From Stigmatella aurantiaca (lineage in GTDB: Bacteria > Myxococcota > Myxococcia > Myxococcales > Myxococcaceae): a stretch of 64,000 nt of DNA. Each line of letters opens with the position of its first letter. Positions within the stretch are counted from its first letter, which is position 1. The translations under genes were made by a program, and so were the position numbers. Shown piece after piece: positions 37,220-48,654 of this stretch. The notes beneath the pieces were generated by a model, which was given only the letters and a program-made list of their open reading frames with translations, did no database searches and was not told the origin of the DNA. The stretch lies in NCBI RefSeq assembly GCF_900109545.1, contig NZ_FOAP01000006.1, positions 186,001 through 250,000 of the forward strand, given 5' to 3'.

Positions 37220-38218
37220 TTACATCCGCCACGCCGGATCGGCGGCGAGCCGGACATCGCCGCGAAGCCCGCGGCGCCACGCCTCATACCCCGCAACGGC
37301 GATCATCGCCCCATTGTCCGTGCACAACCGCACGGGCGGCAGGTAGAGCCGGAGCCCCCGCTCCTGGGCCCGCTCCTGGCACAGCGAGCGCAGCCGCGAG
37401 TTGGCCGCCACCCCGCCGCAAATCACCAGCCGCTGGAGCCCCAGCCGCCGCGCCGCGGCGACGAACTTCCGCGACAGCGCATCGGCCACCGCCTCCTGGA
37501 ACGAGGCGCACAGGTCCGCGAGCGCCTGCCCCTCGGGCACGCCGTGCTTGCGCACATGGTTCAGCACGGAGGTCTTCAGCCCCGAGAAGGACACGTCCAG
37601 GGTGTCCTGCTGGGGCAGCGCCCGGGGGAAGTGGATGGCCTCCGGGTTGCCCTTCTGCGCGAGCTGGTCGATGGGCAGGCCCCCCGGGTACGGCAGCCCG
37701 AGGATGCGCGCCGTCTTGTCATAGGCCTCGCCCGCCGCGTCGTCGCGGGTACTGCCGACGAGCCGGTACCGGCCGTAGTCCTGAACCTCGTAGAAGCTGG
37801 TGTGCCCGCCGGAGACGACCAGCCCGAGAAACGGCGGCTCGGGCGCATCCTCCAGCAGCCGGATGGCCAGCAGGTGCCCCTCCAGGTGGTTGGCGCCCAC
37901 GAACGGCTTGCCCGTGGCGAAGCTGAGCGACTTGGCCACCTGCACCCCCACCAGCAGGGCGCCGATGAGCCCCGGCCCCGAAGTGACGGAGATGAGGTCC
38001 ACATCGTCGAGCGTCTTGCCGGCCCGCGTCAGCGCCTCGTGCAGCACCGGCATGACCTGGACGATGTGGTTGCGGCTGGCAAGCTCGGGCACCACCCCAC
38101 CCCACCGCCGGTGAATGTCCACCTGGGTGGAGACGACGTCCGAGAGCACGCGGCGGCCGTCCTCCACGAGGGCGGCGGCGGTCTCATCACAGCTGGTTTC
38201 CAGTCCGAGTACGAGCAA
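37220..38218 (-). CDS. tsaD: tRNA N6-threonylcarbamoyladenosine synthase subunit TsaD
   Basis: 332 aa. Transfers the threonylcarbamoyl group to A37 of ANN-decoding tRNAs. ASKHA-fold motifs LETSCDETAAALV and SGGHTSFY; metal ligands in NHLEGHLLAI. Full length and no damage. Immediately upstream of rsmA, downstream of the response-regulator/DUF4388 gene by 44 bp. Confidence 0.97.
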   Translation of the reverse strand: MLVLGLETSCDETAAALVEDGRRVLSDVVSTQVDIHRRWGGVVPELASRNHIVQVMPVLHEALTRAGKTLDDVDLISVTSGPGLIGALLVGVQVAKSLSFATGKPFVGANHLEGHLLAIRLLEDAPEPPFLGLVVSGGHTSFYEVQDYGRYRLVGSTRDDAAGEAYDKTARILGLPYPGGLPIDQLAQKGNPEAIHFPRALPQQDTLDVSFSGLKTSVLNHVRKHGVPEGQALADLCASFQEAVADALSRKFVAAARRLGLQRLVICGGVAANSRLRSLCQERAQERGLRLYLPPVRLCTDNGAMIAVAGYEAWRRGLRGDVRLAADPAWRM

Positions 38219-38262
38219 GGCGGCGATCTCCCAGGCCCTCCAGGGCCCGAGCCCTCTGCCGC

Positions 38263-41149
<2,887 letters not shown>

Positions 41150-41232
41150 CCCTCTCCAGGCATGTCAATGGTTTGAGCCCCCCGGACGCCCCGCCGCTCT
41201 GGCCGGCGAACAGGCGGCCAGGCTGCGACTGT

Positions 41233-44200
41233 TCAGCGGAAGAGCCCCTTCTTGGGCGACGGGGTATTCTTCTTCCGCATTTCAATCAAACGGAGCTCCT
41301 GGTTGGCCTCCAGGTGCTTCGGGTTGGTGCGCACCGCCTCGCGGAAGTGGCGCTCGGCCCGGTCCATGTCCCCCTCCACCCGGGCGATGACGCCCAGCTG
41401 GTAGTGGGCCCGGTCACACTGTGGGTCCGCCTGGACCGCATCGGCCATCATCTGCTTGGCCTTGGCCACCTCGGCCTTGCGCTGGGGGTCCATGTAGAGC
41501 GCCCAGGCCCGGGCGGCCAGGTACAGCGCCTTGGGCGCCAGCGTGTAGGCCCGCTCGTAGTGCTCGGCCGCCGCCACGAAGTCCCGCTTGCGGAAGTAGA
41601 CCTCGCCCATCTTGAACAGGTCGTCCGGGTTGTCGCTGGAGCCCGAGCGCACCGCGGGCGCGGACCCCGTGCCCGCGAACTTGGCCGCCGCGGCCTTCGC
41701 CTTCAGGCCCTCCACGTAGGAGGCCCGCTTGGCATCGTCGTGGAGGACCTCGTAGGCCTCGCGGATGGCATCGAAGACGGCGGTCATCTTCGGCGCCAGG
41801 TGCACCAGCGACGGGGGCAGCCGGTCCGGGTGGAACACCTTCGCCATGCTCAGGAAGGTGGCCTTCACCTGATCCTTCGGGGTGTCCTGGGGAATCCCCA
41901 GCACGGTGAAGTGGTCCCTGCGGCTCTGCAGCTCGGCGTAGCGCTGCTCGATCTGCTGCGCCAGCCCCAGCTCCGCGGCGCTCGGGGCCGCCAGCGGGGC
42001 TTCGGGGGGGCTGGCCACCGGCACGGGGCTCTCGGCCACGGCGCCCGTGGGGCTCTCGGGCCGGGCGCCCAGAGCCCCCATGTTCTCCATGGCCCGGCGC
42101 AGCAGGCGCTGGCGCCTCAGCTTGGCCTCGTCGTCCGGATTGGAGGGGTCTCCCGCCACGTCGTCCTCGTTGAAGTCCCAATCATCCAGACCGCTCAGGT
42201 CGTCATCAGCGGCTTGAGCGGTTCCGGCAGGGATGCCCGGTGCAGTCTGTCCAGTTGCCGTTCCCTTGTCATCAGGGGGCAACAGGAAACCTCCAGGCGC
42301 GGGCTCGGCCGCCGCCTCGACGGTGGCCTCCACGGGCAGCTCGAACCCGGCCGCCCCCGCGTTGACGAGGCTCTCCAGGTGGGAGTCCACCTGATTCAGC
42401 GCGGCCTCGAACGAGGACGAGAAGTCCTCGGGGCCCTCGCCCTGCTCGAAGGTCACGATGCGCCAGAGGTCATCCTCCCCGGCCCGGGCAGGCGTCCCAC
42501 CCGCCTTCGAGGCAGGGGGCGCCAAGGCCACGTCCTCGGAGACCGTCTCCGGCGGCGCGAGGGCCGCCACAGGGGCTGGAGGGGCTGCCGGCGGTGCCGC
42601 GTTCTCGCCAGGGGGGACCAGGTCGCTCCACACATCCTGCTCCAGGTCGACTTCCCCGGGGGCCGGGGCCGAAGCACTCCGGGCAGGAGACGGCGGGGTG
42701 CGCCCGGAGGAGGAGGACGGCTCCAGATCATCGATGAGCCACTCCTCGGCGGGGGAGGCCACCAACCGGCGCTGCACTTCCTCCATGTCGTGGAGCAGTT
42801 CGTTCTCCGCCCACTGCCGCGCCAGACGCAGGGCCTCCCGGTCCTCCGGGGGCAGCACGTCCTGGGGCTGCGCCGGCGCGGGAATGGCATCGGACCAGGA
42901 GAAGTCGGTGATGGGCTCCGCCGCGAGCGGGGTGGGCGCGCTCGCGGGCGGAGGCGCCTCCTCGACCAGCAGGAACTCCTCGTCGAGGGAAGGCGCCTCT
43001 GGCGCTGCCGGGGGGCTTTCCGCCTGACGGGCCCCATCGGCCTGCTGGGCCTCTTCCATCAAGAGCATCGCATCATCGAAGCGCACCTCCTCGACGACAC
43101 GCCCGTCCTGCTCCTGCTGTTGAGCCTCTTCCGCGAGACGGGCCGCCTCGGCCGCCTGACGGGCCTTCTCCGCCAGCCGGGCCTCCTTGGCGCGGCGCCG
43201 CTCCTCGATCCGGGCCTCTTCCTGCCGGTGGGCATCCTCGGCGGGGTTCACTTCCGCGGCAGGAGCGTGGGACTCCGCGAGCTGGCGAGCCTCCGCGGCC
43301 AGACGCAGCTCCTCGGCCAGACGCTGCTCTTCGGCCAGGCGCGCCTCCTGCGCCAGACGGGCCTCTTCCGCGAGGCGAGCCTCTTCCGCCAGCCGCTGCG
43401 CCTCGACGAGCGAAGCCTCCTCGGCCCAGGGAGCCTCCTGCACCAAGGGAATCGCCTCGGGCGCTGGCTCGCGCGCGTCTTCCTCCTCGCGAGGAGCCAT
43501 GGCCGCGGCCCTGCGGGCCTTCTCCGCCAGCCGGGCCTCCTTGGCGCGGCGCCGCTCTTCTTCCTGGCGGGCTTCCTCGTCCAACCCAAGCCCCGCAGGG
43601 GCCTCCGTGGGCTCGAAGGGACGGGCGGCCTCCGCTATCCGGCGAGCCTCTGCCGCCTGGCGCAGCTCCTCGGCCAAGCGGTCTTCCTCGGACCGCCTCG
43701 CCTCTTGGGCCAGCCGTGCTTCCTGAGCCAGACGTTCCGCTTCGGCTTGCCGTGCATCCTCTTCAAGAGCGGCGGCCTCGATGCGGCGGGCCTTCTCGGC
43801 CAGCCGGGCTTCCTTGGCGCGGCGCCGCTCCTCTTCCTGGCGGGCTTCCTCGGCCTGACGCGCCTCTTCGGCCAGCCGCGCCTCTTCCTGGCGGACGTTT
43901 TCCTGAGCGTGGCGCGCTTCAGCGGCGAGACGCAATTCTTCCGCGAGCCGGACCTCTTCATCCCGGCGAGCTTCCTCCGCAACCCTCGCCTCTTCGGCCA
44001 ATCTCGCCAGTTCAAGGGAGCGTGCCTCTTCGGCCAGGCGTGCCTCTTCCGCCAGCCGCGCTTCTTCGGCTGAGCGGCGGGCCTCTTCAGCCAAGCGCGC
44101 CTCTTCCGCCAGCCGCGCTTCTTCGGCCGAGCGGCGGGCCTCTTCGGCCAGGCGGGCCTCTTCCGCCAGCCGCGCTTCTTCGGCCGAGCGACGGGCCTCT

Positions 44201-46743
44201 TCCGCGAGGCGGGCCTCTTCGGCCAGCCGCGCTTCTTCGGCCGAGCGACGGGCCTCTTCCGCGAGGCGGGCCTCCTCCGCCAGCCGCACCTCTTCGGCCA
44301 GCCGCGCCTCTTCAGCCAGCCGTGCCTCTTCAGCCAGCCGTGCCTCTTCGGTCAGCCGTGCCTCTTCGGTCAGGCGGGCTTCTTCGGCCAGCCGCGCCTC
44401 TTCAGCCAAGCGCGCCTCTTCCGCCAGCCGTGCCTCTTCAGCCAGTCTGGCCTCTTCGGCCGAGCGACGGGCCTCTTCAGCCAAGCGCGCCTCTTCCGCC
44501 AACCGTGCCTCTTCAGCCAGTCTGGCCTCTTCGGCCGAGCGGCGGGCCTCTTCAGCCAAGCGCGCCTCTTCGGCCAGCCGCACCTCTTCAGCCAGTCTGG
44601 CCTCTTCGGCCGAGCGGCGGGCCTCTTCGGCCAGCCGCGCCTCTTCGGCCAGCCGCGCCTCTTCAGCCAGTCGCGCCTCTTCGGCCGAGCGGCGGGTCTC
44701 TTCAGCCAGTCGCGCCTCTTCAGCCAGTCGCGCCTCTTCGGCCAAGCGCGCTTCTTCAGCCAGCCGCGCCTCTTCGGCCAGACGCACCTCTTCGGCCAGA
44801 CGCACCTCTTCGGCCAGTCGCTCCTCTTCGGCCAGTCGGCGGGCCTCTTCGGCCAGCCGCACCTCTTCGGCCAGTCGCTCCTCTTCGGCCAGTCGGCGGG
44901 CCTCTTCGGCCAGCCGCACCTCTTCGGCCAGTCGCTCCTCTTCGGCCAGTCGGCGGGCCTCTTCGGCCAGCCGCGCCTCTTCCGCCAGTCGCTCCTCTTC
45001 GGCCAGTCGGCGGGCCTCTTCCGCTAGGCGGGCCTCTTCGGCCAGGCGTGCCGCCTCTTCAGCCAGCCGCGCCTCTTCAGCCAGCCGCGCCTCTTCAGCC
45101 AGCCGTGCCTCTTCAGCCAGGCGGCGAGCCTCTTCCGCTAGGCGGGCCTCTTCGGCCAGGCGTGCCTCTTCCGCCAGCCGCGCCTCTTCGGCCAGCCGTG
45201 CCTCTTCGGCCAGGCGGCGAGCCTCTTCCGCTAGGCGGGCCTCTTCAGCCAGCCGCGCCTCTTCAGCCAGCCGTGCCTCTTCGGCCAGGCGGCGAGCCTC
45301 TTCCGCTAGGCGGGCCTCTTCGGCCAGGCGTGCCGCCTCTTCAGCCAGCCGCGCCTCTTCAGCCAGCCGTGCCTCTTCGGCCAGACGGCGAGCCTCTTCC
45401 GCTAGGCGAGCCTCTTCGGCCAGGCGTGCCGCCTCTTCAGCCAGCCGCGCCTCTTCAGCCAGCCGTGCCTCTTCAGCCAGGCGGCGAGCCTCTTCCGCTA
45501 GGCGGGCCTCTTCGGCCAGCCGCACCTCTTCAGCCAGCCGCACCTCTTCGGACAAGCGGGCCTCTTCGGCCAGACGCGCCTCTTCGGCCAGGCGGCGAGC
45601 CTCTTCGGCTAGGCGGGCCTCTTCCGCTAGGCGGGCCTCTTCAGCCAAGCGCGCCTCTTCGGCCAGCCGCGCCTCTTCGGCCAGGCGGGCCTCTTCGGCC
45701 AGGCGGGCCTCTTCCGCCAGCCGCGCCTCTTCGGCCAAGCGGGCCTCTTCGACCAGACGCGCCTCTTCGGCCAGGCGGGCCTCTTCCGCCAGCCGCGCCT
45801 CTTCGGCTAGGCGGGCCTCTTTCGCCAGCCGCGCCTCTTCGGCCAAGCGCGCCTCTTCGACCAGACGCGCCTCTTCGGCTAGGCGTGCCTCTTCCGCCAG
45901 CCGCGCCTCTTCGGCCAAGCGCGCCTCTTCGGCCAAGCGCGCCTCTTCGACCAGACGCGCCTCTTCGACCAGACGTGCCTCTTCAGCCAGCCGTGCCTCT
46001 TCCGCCAGCCGCGCCTCTTCCGCCAGCCGCGCCTCTTCGGCCAATCTGCGGGCTTCTTCCGCCAGCCGTGCCTCTTCCGCCAGCCGCGCCTCCTCGATCC
46101 GAGCGCGCTCCCGGGCCTCCCACTCTTCCACGCGAAGTGACTCGACGAGCCCCTCGCGCTCAAGAAGGTGGAGCAGTGCCTCCTCTCCTGCCTCCGACGG
46201 CTCCAGCGGCCGGAAGTCCACGAGAGACTCCAGGAGCGCCCGCTCCTCTGGCCGGGCCAGCCACGGCGCACACGCCGTCACATCGAGGCAGCGATACACC
46301 CGGGACGGCCCCCCCCAGCCCTGCACCGACTCCAGCGCGGCCCGGACCACCCGGGTCCCCGCGATGGGCCGGAACATCTCCTCCACGCCCCCGGGCTCGA
46401 ACGCGGACCGCTCGGCGAGCTGGCTCAGCCTCCGGACATGCGCGAGCACCTGGCACTCGGTCACCGTCTCCGTCCCCACCCCCAGTGCCTCCAGGAGATC
46501 CTCGTCCGGCGTGCCCGCGCCGCCCCGGGCCCAGAGCGCATCCAGCGCCTCGGCGCCCATGCGCCCGGACTGCAGCAGCGCCTGGGCGGGGCTCTGGAAG
46601 CCGAACCCGAGCCGCGTGCCGACCAGGTTCCCCTCCTGCAGGAACAGCCGCGACTCACGCCCCCCCGCATGGAGCGTCAGCTGCCCCGTGGCCCGGGATT
46701 TGTGAGCGGAGTACAGCGCTTCGGCGACGGACGAGGTCGTCAT
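41233..46743 (-). CDS. 1836-residue EARLAE-repeat protein with DUF4388-like, J and TPR domains
   Basis: Start ATG at 46743 (MTTSSVAEALYSAHKSRATG); the longer frame upstream overlaps the trmL region. Residues about 1-130 resemble DUF4388 (TGQLTLHAGGRESRLFLQEGN). Residues about 215-911 are almost only EARLAE hexads mixed with EARRLAE, EARRSAE or EAARLAE heptads; a more varied Glu/Arg/Ala helix runs on to about 1225, including a thrice-repeated ERRRAKEARLAEKAR. An acidic Pro/Ala linker follows, then a J-domain about 1605-1680 (HFTVLGIPQDTPKDQVKATF, HPDR) and TPR-like helices to 1836. No signal or membrane helix, so cytoplasmic. The repeat should form a very long charged helix (100 nm for 700 residues if a single helix). 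The J-domain implies recruitment of a DnaK-type chaperone. Function unknown. Confidence 0.85.
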   Translation of the reverse strand: MTTSSVAEALYSAHKSRATGQLTLHAGGRESRLFLQEGNLVGTRLGFGFQSPAQALLQSGRMGAEALDALWARGGAGTPDEDLLEALGVGTETVTECQVLAHVRRLSQLAERSAFEPGGVEEMFRPIAGTRVVRAALESVQGWGGPSRVYRCLDVTACAPWLARPEERALLESLVDFRPLEPSEAGEEALLHLLEREGLVESLRVEEWEARERARIEEARLAEEARLAEEARRLAEEARLAEEARLAEEARLAEEARLVEEARLVEEARLAEEARLAEEARLAEEARLAEEARLVEEARLAEEARLAKEARLAEEARLAEEARLAEEARLVEEARLAEEARLAEEARLAEEARLAEEARLAEEARLAEEARLAEEARLAEEARRLAEEARLAEEARLSEEVRLAEEVRLAEEARLAEEARRLAEEARLAEEARLAEEAARLAEEARLAEEARRLAEEARLAEEARLAEEAARLAEEARLAEEARRLAEEARLAEEARLAEEARLAEEARRLAEEARLAEEARLAEEARLAEEARLAEEARRLAEEARLAEEARLAEEARLAEEAARLAEEARLAEEARRLAEEERLAEEARLAEEARRLAEEERLAEEVRLAEEARRLAEEERLAEEVRLAEEARRLAEEERLAEEVRLAEEVRLAEEARLAEEARLAEEARLAEEARLAEETRRSAEEARLAEEARLAEEARLAEEARRSAEEARLAEEVRLAEEARLAEEARRSAEEARLAEEARLAEEARLAEEARRSAEEARLAEEARLAEEARLAEEARLAEEARLTEEARLTEEARLAEEARLAEEARLAEEVRLAEEARLAEEARRSAEEARLAEEARLAEEARRSAEEARLAEEARLAEEARRSAEEARLAEEARLAEEARRSAEEARLAEEARLAEEARSLELARLAEEARVAEEARRDEEVRLAEELRLAAEARHAQENVRQEEARLAEEARQAEEARQEEERRRAKEARLAEKARRIEAAALEEDARQAEAERLAQEARLAQEARRSEEDRLAEELRQAAEARRIAEAARPFEPTEAPAGLGLDEEARQEEERRRAKEARLAEKARRAAAMAPREEEDAREPAPEAIPLVQEAPWAEEASLVEAQRLAEEARLAEEARLAQEARLAEEQRLAEELRLAAEARQLAESHAPAAEVNPAEDAHRQEEARIEERRRAKEARLAEKARQAAEAARLAEEAQQQEQDGRVVEEVRFDDAMLLMEEAQQADGARQAESPPAAPEAPSLDEEFLLVEEAPPPASAPTPLAAEPITDFSWSDAIPAPAQPQDVLPPEDREALRLARQWAENELLHDMEEVQRRLVASPAEEWLIDDLEPSSSSGRTPPSPARSASAPAPGEVDLEQDVWSDLVPPGENAAPPAAPPAPVAALAPPETVSEDVALAPPASKAGGTPARAGEDDLWRIVTFEQGEGPEDFSSSFEAALNQVDSHLESLVNAGAAGFELPVEATVEAAAEPAPGGFLLPPDDKGTATGQTAPGIPAGTAQAADDDLSGLDDWDFNEDDVAGDPSNPDDEAKLRRQRLLRRAMENMGALGARPESPTGAVAESPVPVASPPEAPLAAPSAAELGLAQQIEQRYAELQSRRDHFTVLGIPQDTPKDQVKATFLSMAKVFHPDRLPPSLVHLAPKMTAVFDAIREAYEVLHDDAKRASYVEGLKAKAAAAKFAGTGSAPAVRSGSSDNPDDLFKMGEVYFRKRDFVAAAEHYERAYTLAPKALYLAARAWALYMDPQRKAEVAKAKQMMADAVQADPQCDRAHYQLGVIARVEGDMDRAERHFREAVRTNPKHLEANQELRLIEMRKKNTPSPKKGLFR
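44010..46100 (-). repeat. 2.1-kb minisatellite of 18-bp and 21-bp units
   Basis: Roughly 110 tandem copies of an 18-bp unit coding EARLAE, interrupted by 21-bp units coding a 7-residue variant. Units differ mostly at third positions (GCC/GCT, GAG/GAA, CGC/CGG/CGT), with blocks of identical higher-order patterns, e.g. around 44810-45000 and 45290-45480. All unit lengths are multiples of 3, so the frame is kept. Confidence 0.95.
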
Positions 46744-46777
46744 AACCCCACCGAGTCTAGTCCCTCCCCCCCTTCCC

Positions 46778-47281
46778 TCAACTTGTCGGGAACGCTTGAC
46801 CGGCCGCCCTCCCCAGTTGGACCTGCCGGAGTGCCTCATAAGTGGCAATCCCCACCGAGGTGGAGAGGTTGAGGCTGCGCCGCGCCTCCAGCATGGGAAT
46901 CGTCACCGCCTGCCCGGAGCCCCCCTCCATCACCTCGGGAAGCAGCCCCGTCACCTCCGAGCCGAACACCAGGTGGTCCCCCGCCTCGAACCGGGCGGCG
47001 TACAGCGAGGTAGCGGCCCGGGCCGAGAACAGCCACCGCCGGGCGTCTGGGAACTCCTCCAGGTAGGCGGAATACGTCGGATACAGCTTGAGAAACACCT
47101 TGTCCCAGTAGTCCAGCCCGGCCCGCTTGAGGTCCCGGTCGGCGATGGAGAAGCCCAGGGGCTCGACCAGGATGAGCCGGCTGCCCGTCACCGCGCACAG
47201 GCGGGCGACGTTGCCCGTGTTGGGCGGAATCTGGGGGGAGACGAGGACCAGGTGCAGCGGACGCGCCAGCGGCTCAAGCAT
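46778..47281 (-). CDS. trmL: tRNA (cytidine/uridine-34-2'-O)-methyltransferase
   Basis: 167 aa, the length of TrmL, a minimal SPOUT methylase acting on the wobble base ribose of tRNA-Leu. Motifs: VSPQIPPNTGNVARLCAVTG, VEPLGFSI, LDYWDKV, LVFGSEVTGLLPEV, IPMLEARRSLNLSTSVGIA. Divergent from the DUF192 gene with 17 bp between starts. Confidence 0.92.
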   Translation of the reverse strand: MLEPLARPLHLVLVSPQIPPNTGNVARLCAVTGSRLILVEPLGFSIADRDLKRAGLDYWDKVFLKLYPTYSAYLEEFPDARRWLFSARAATSLYAARFEAGDHLVFGSEVTGLLPEVMEGGSGQAVTIPMLEARRSLNLSTSVGIATYEALRQVQLGRAAGQAFPTS

Positions 47282-47298
47282 GGGGTAGAACCCTCCGC

Positions 47299-47676
47299 AT
47301 GCGATGGAAGGTGAACAACCTCACCCGGGGCAAGCTCCTGGCGGACCGCGCCGAGCGGGCCACCTCGTTCGTGGACCGCTTCCTGGGGCTCATGGGCCGC
47401 CGCTCGCTGGCCTTCGGCGAGGGCATGCACATCGTGCCGTGTAACTCCATCCACACCTTCTTCATGCGCATCCCCATCGACGTGGCCTTCCTGGATCCGG
47501 AAGGCACCGTCGTCAAGCAGCTTCTGGCGATGCCCCCCTGGCGCGTGAGCTCCCTGGTCTTCAAGGCCCACTCGGTGCTGGAGCTCCCCGCGGGGACGCT
47601 GGCGGCCAGCGGGACGCAGGAGGGCGACCGGCTCGCCTTCGAACCGGCGGCCCCGGCGGGCCCGGAGCCCCTCTGA
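47299..47676 (+). CDS. DUF192 protein
   Basis: 125 aa. Family features: LLADRAERATSFVDRFLGLMGR, GMHIVPCNSIHTFFMRIPIDVAFLD, and the C-terminal HSVLELPAGTL. DUF192 proteins are small beta-barrels of unknown function, often exported; this copy has no signal peptide, so cytoplasmic. Nothing in the context adds a role. Confidence 0.88.
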   Translation: MRWKVNNLTRGKLLADRAERATSFVDRFLGLMGRRSLAFGEGMHIVPCNSIHTFFMRIPIDVAFLDPEGTVVKQLLAMPPWRVSSLVFKAHSVLELPAGTLAASGTQEGDRLAFEPAAPAGPEPL

Positions 47677-47788
47677 GGAAAGAGCGGGGGCCGCACTTCA
47701 TGGGTTTTGCCCCCATCCGGGCGCTTTGTTAACCTGCCCGGCGTTTTCCACGCGTCCATCGCCACGCGTTGACTGCGAGTTCCCGCGC

Positions 47789-48553
47789 ATGCGTATCGAA
47801 GTAGCCGGCATCACCCACGTCGGGATGAAGCGCAACCACAACGAGGACAACTACCTCCTGCTGCCGGAGGAGAGCCTCTGCTGCGTCGCGGACGGGATGG
47901 GCGGGCACTCCTCCGGAGAGATCGCCTCCAAGATCGCGGTGGACGAGCTGGGGGAGTTCTTCCGGATGACGTCCCGGGACGCGGAGGCGACCTGGCCGTT
48001 CAAGATGGACAAGACGCGCAACTACGATGAGAACCGCCTGGCCACCGGCATCAAGCTGGCCAACGCGAAGATCTTCGAGCGGGCCAGCAGCGACACGAAG
48101 TACAAGGGCATGGGCACCACCATCGTGACCGTGTACTTCGCCAACGCCACGGCCTACGTGGGGCACGTGGGCGACAGCCGCGTCTACTTCTTCCGCGATG
48201 GCACCCTGCGGCAGATCACCGAGGACCATTCGCTGCTCAACGACTACCTCAAGGCCAAGAAGCTCTCGCCGGAGGAGATCGAAAACTTCCCGCACAAGAA
48301 CGTCATCGTCCGCGCCCTGGGCATGAAGGAGTCGGTCCTGGTGGATGTGGCCCGGCTGGAGCCCAAGGAGAACGACGTCTTCCTGCTCTGCTCGGACGGC
48401 CTGTCCGGCATGGTGACGGATCCGCAGATCCAGGAGGTGCTCGGCCGCACCTCGGAGCTGGAGAAGGCCTGCTCCCAGCTCATCGACCTGGCCAACGCCG
48501 CGGGTGGCAACGACAACGTCACCTGCGTGCTGGCGCGCTACCACGGCGATTGA
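47789..48553 (+). CDS. PP2C-type Ser/Thr protein phosphatase
   Basis: 254 aa from ATG at 47789 (MRIEVAGITHVGMKRNHNED). Metal-binding residues are complete: RNHNEDNYLL, VADGMGGHSSGE, GDSRVYFFRDG, LCSDGLSGMV and GGNDNVTCVL. Soluble, single domain, as in Stp/PphA phosphatases that reverse Hanks-type kinases. Two such kinases are encoded elsewhere in the window, though not adjacent. Confidence 0.95.
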   Translation: MRIEVAGITHVGMKRNHNEDNYLLLPEESLCCVADGMGGHSSGEIASKIAVDELGEFFRMTSRDAEATWPFKMDKTRNYDENRLATGIKLANAKIFERASSDTKYKGMGTTIVTVYFANATAYVGHVGDSRVYFFRDGTLRQITEDHSLLNDYLKAKKLSPEEIENFPHKNVIVRALGMKESVLVDVARLEPKENDVFLLCSDGLSGMVTDPQIQEVLGRTSELEKACSQLIDLANAAGGNDNVTCVLARYHGD

Positions 48554-48570
48554 GCCCCCGGGGCGGGGGC
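48554..48570 (+). terminator. GC hairpin after the PP2C gene
   Basis: GCCCCC/GGGGGC with a 5-nt loop, directly after the stop. No T-run, so weak. Confidence 0.35.
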
Positions 48571-48654
48571 CCCCCTCCTTCCCGACTGGCCCCTTTTGGA
48601 CGTCTCCGGGCGCCCCCGCTGGCGGAGCCCGCGGCCCATCCGCATAGATGCGGC

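Noticed and set aside
44010-46100. CRISPR-like regular repeats
   Set aside because: Units of 18-21 bp are contiguous with no unique spacers and code in frame for a protein.
43716-46745. A 1009-codon open frame on the plus strand, Pro/Leu/Ala-rich, opposite the giant repeat gene
   Set aside because: It is the complement of the EARLAE repeat: a repeat unit divisible by 3 with no antisense stop keeps every unit open. It lacks domains and a ribosome site.
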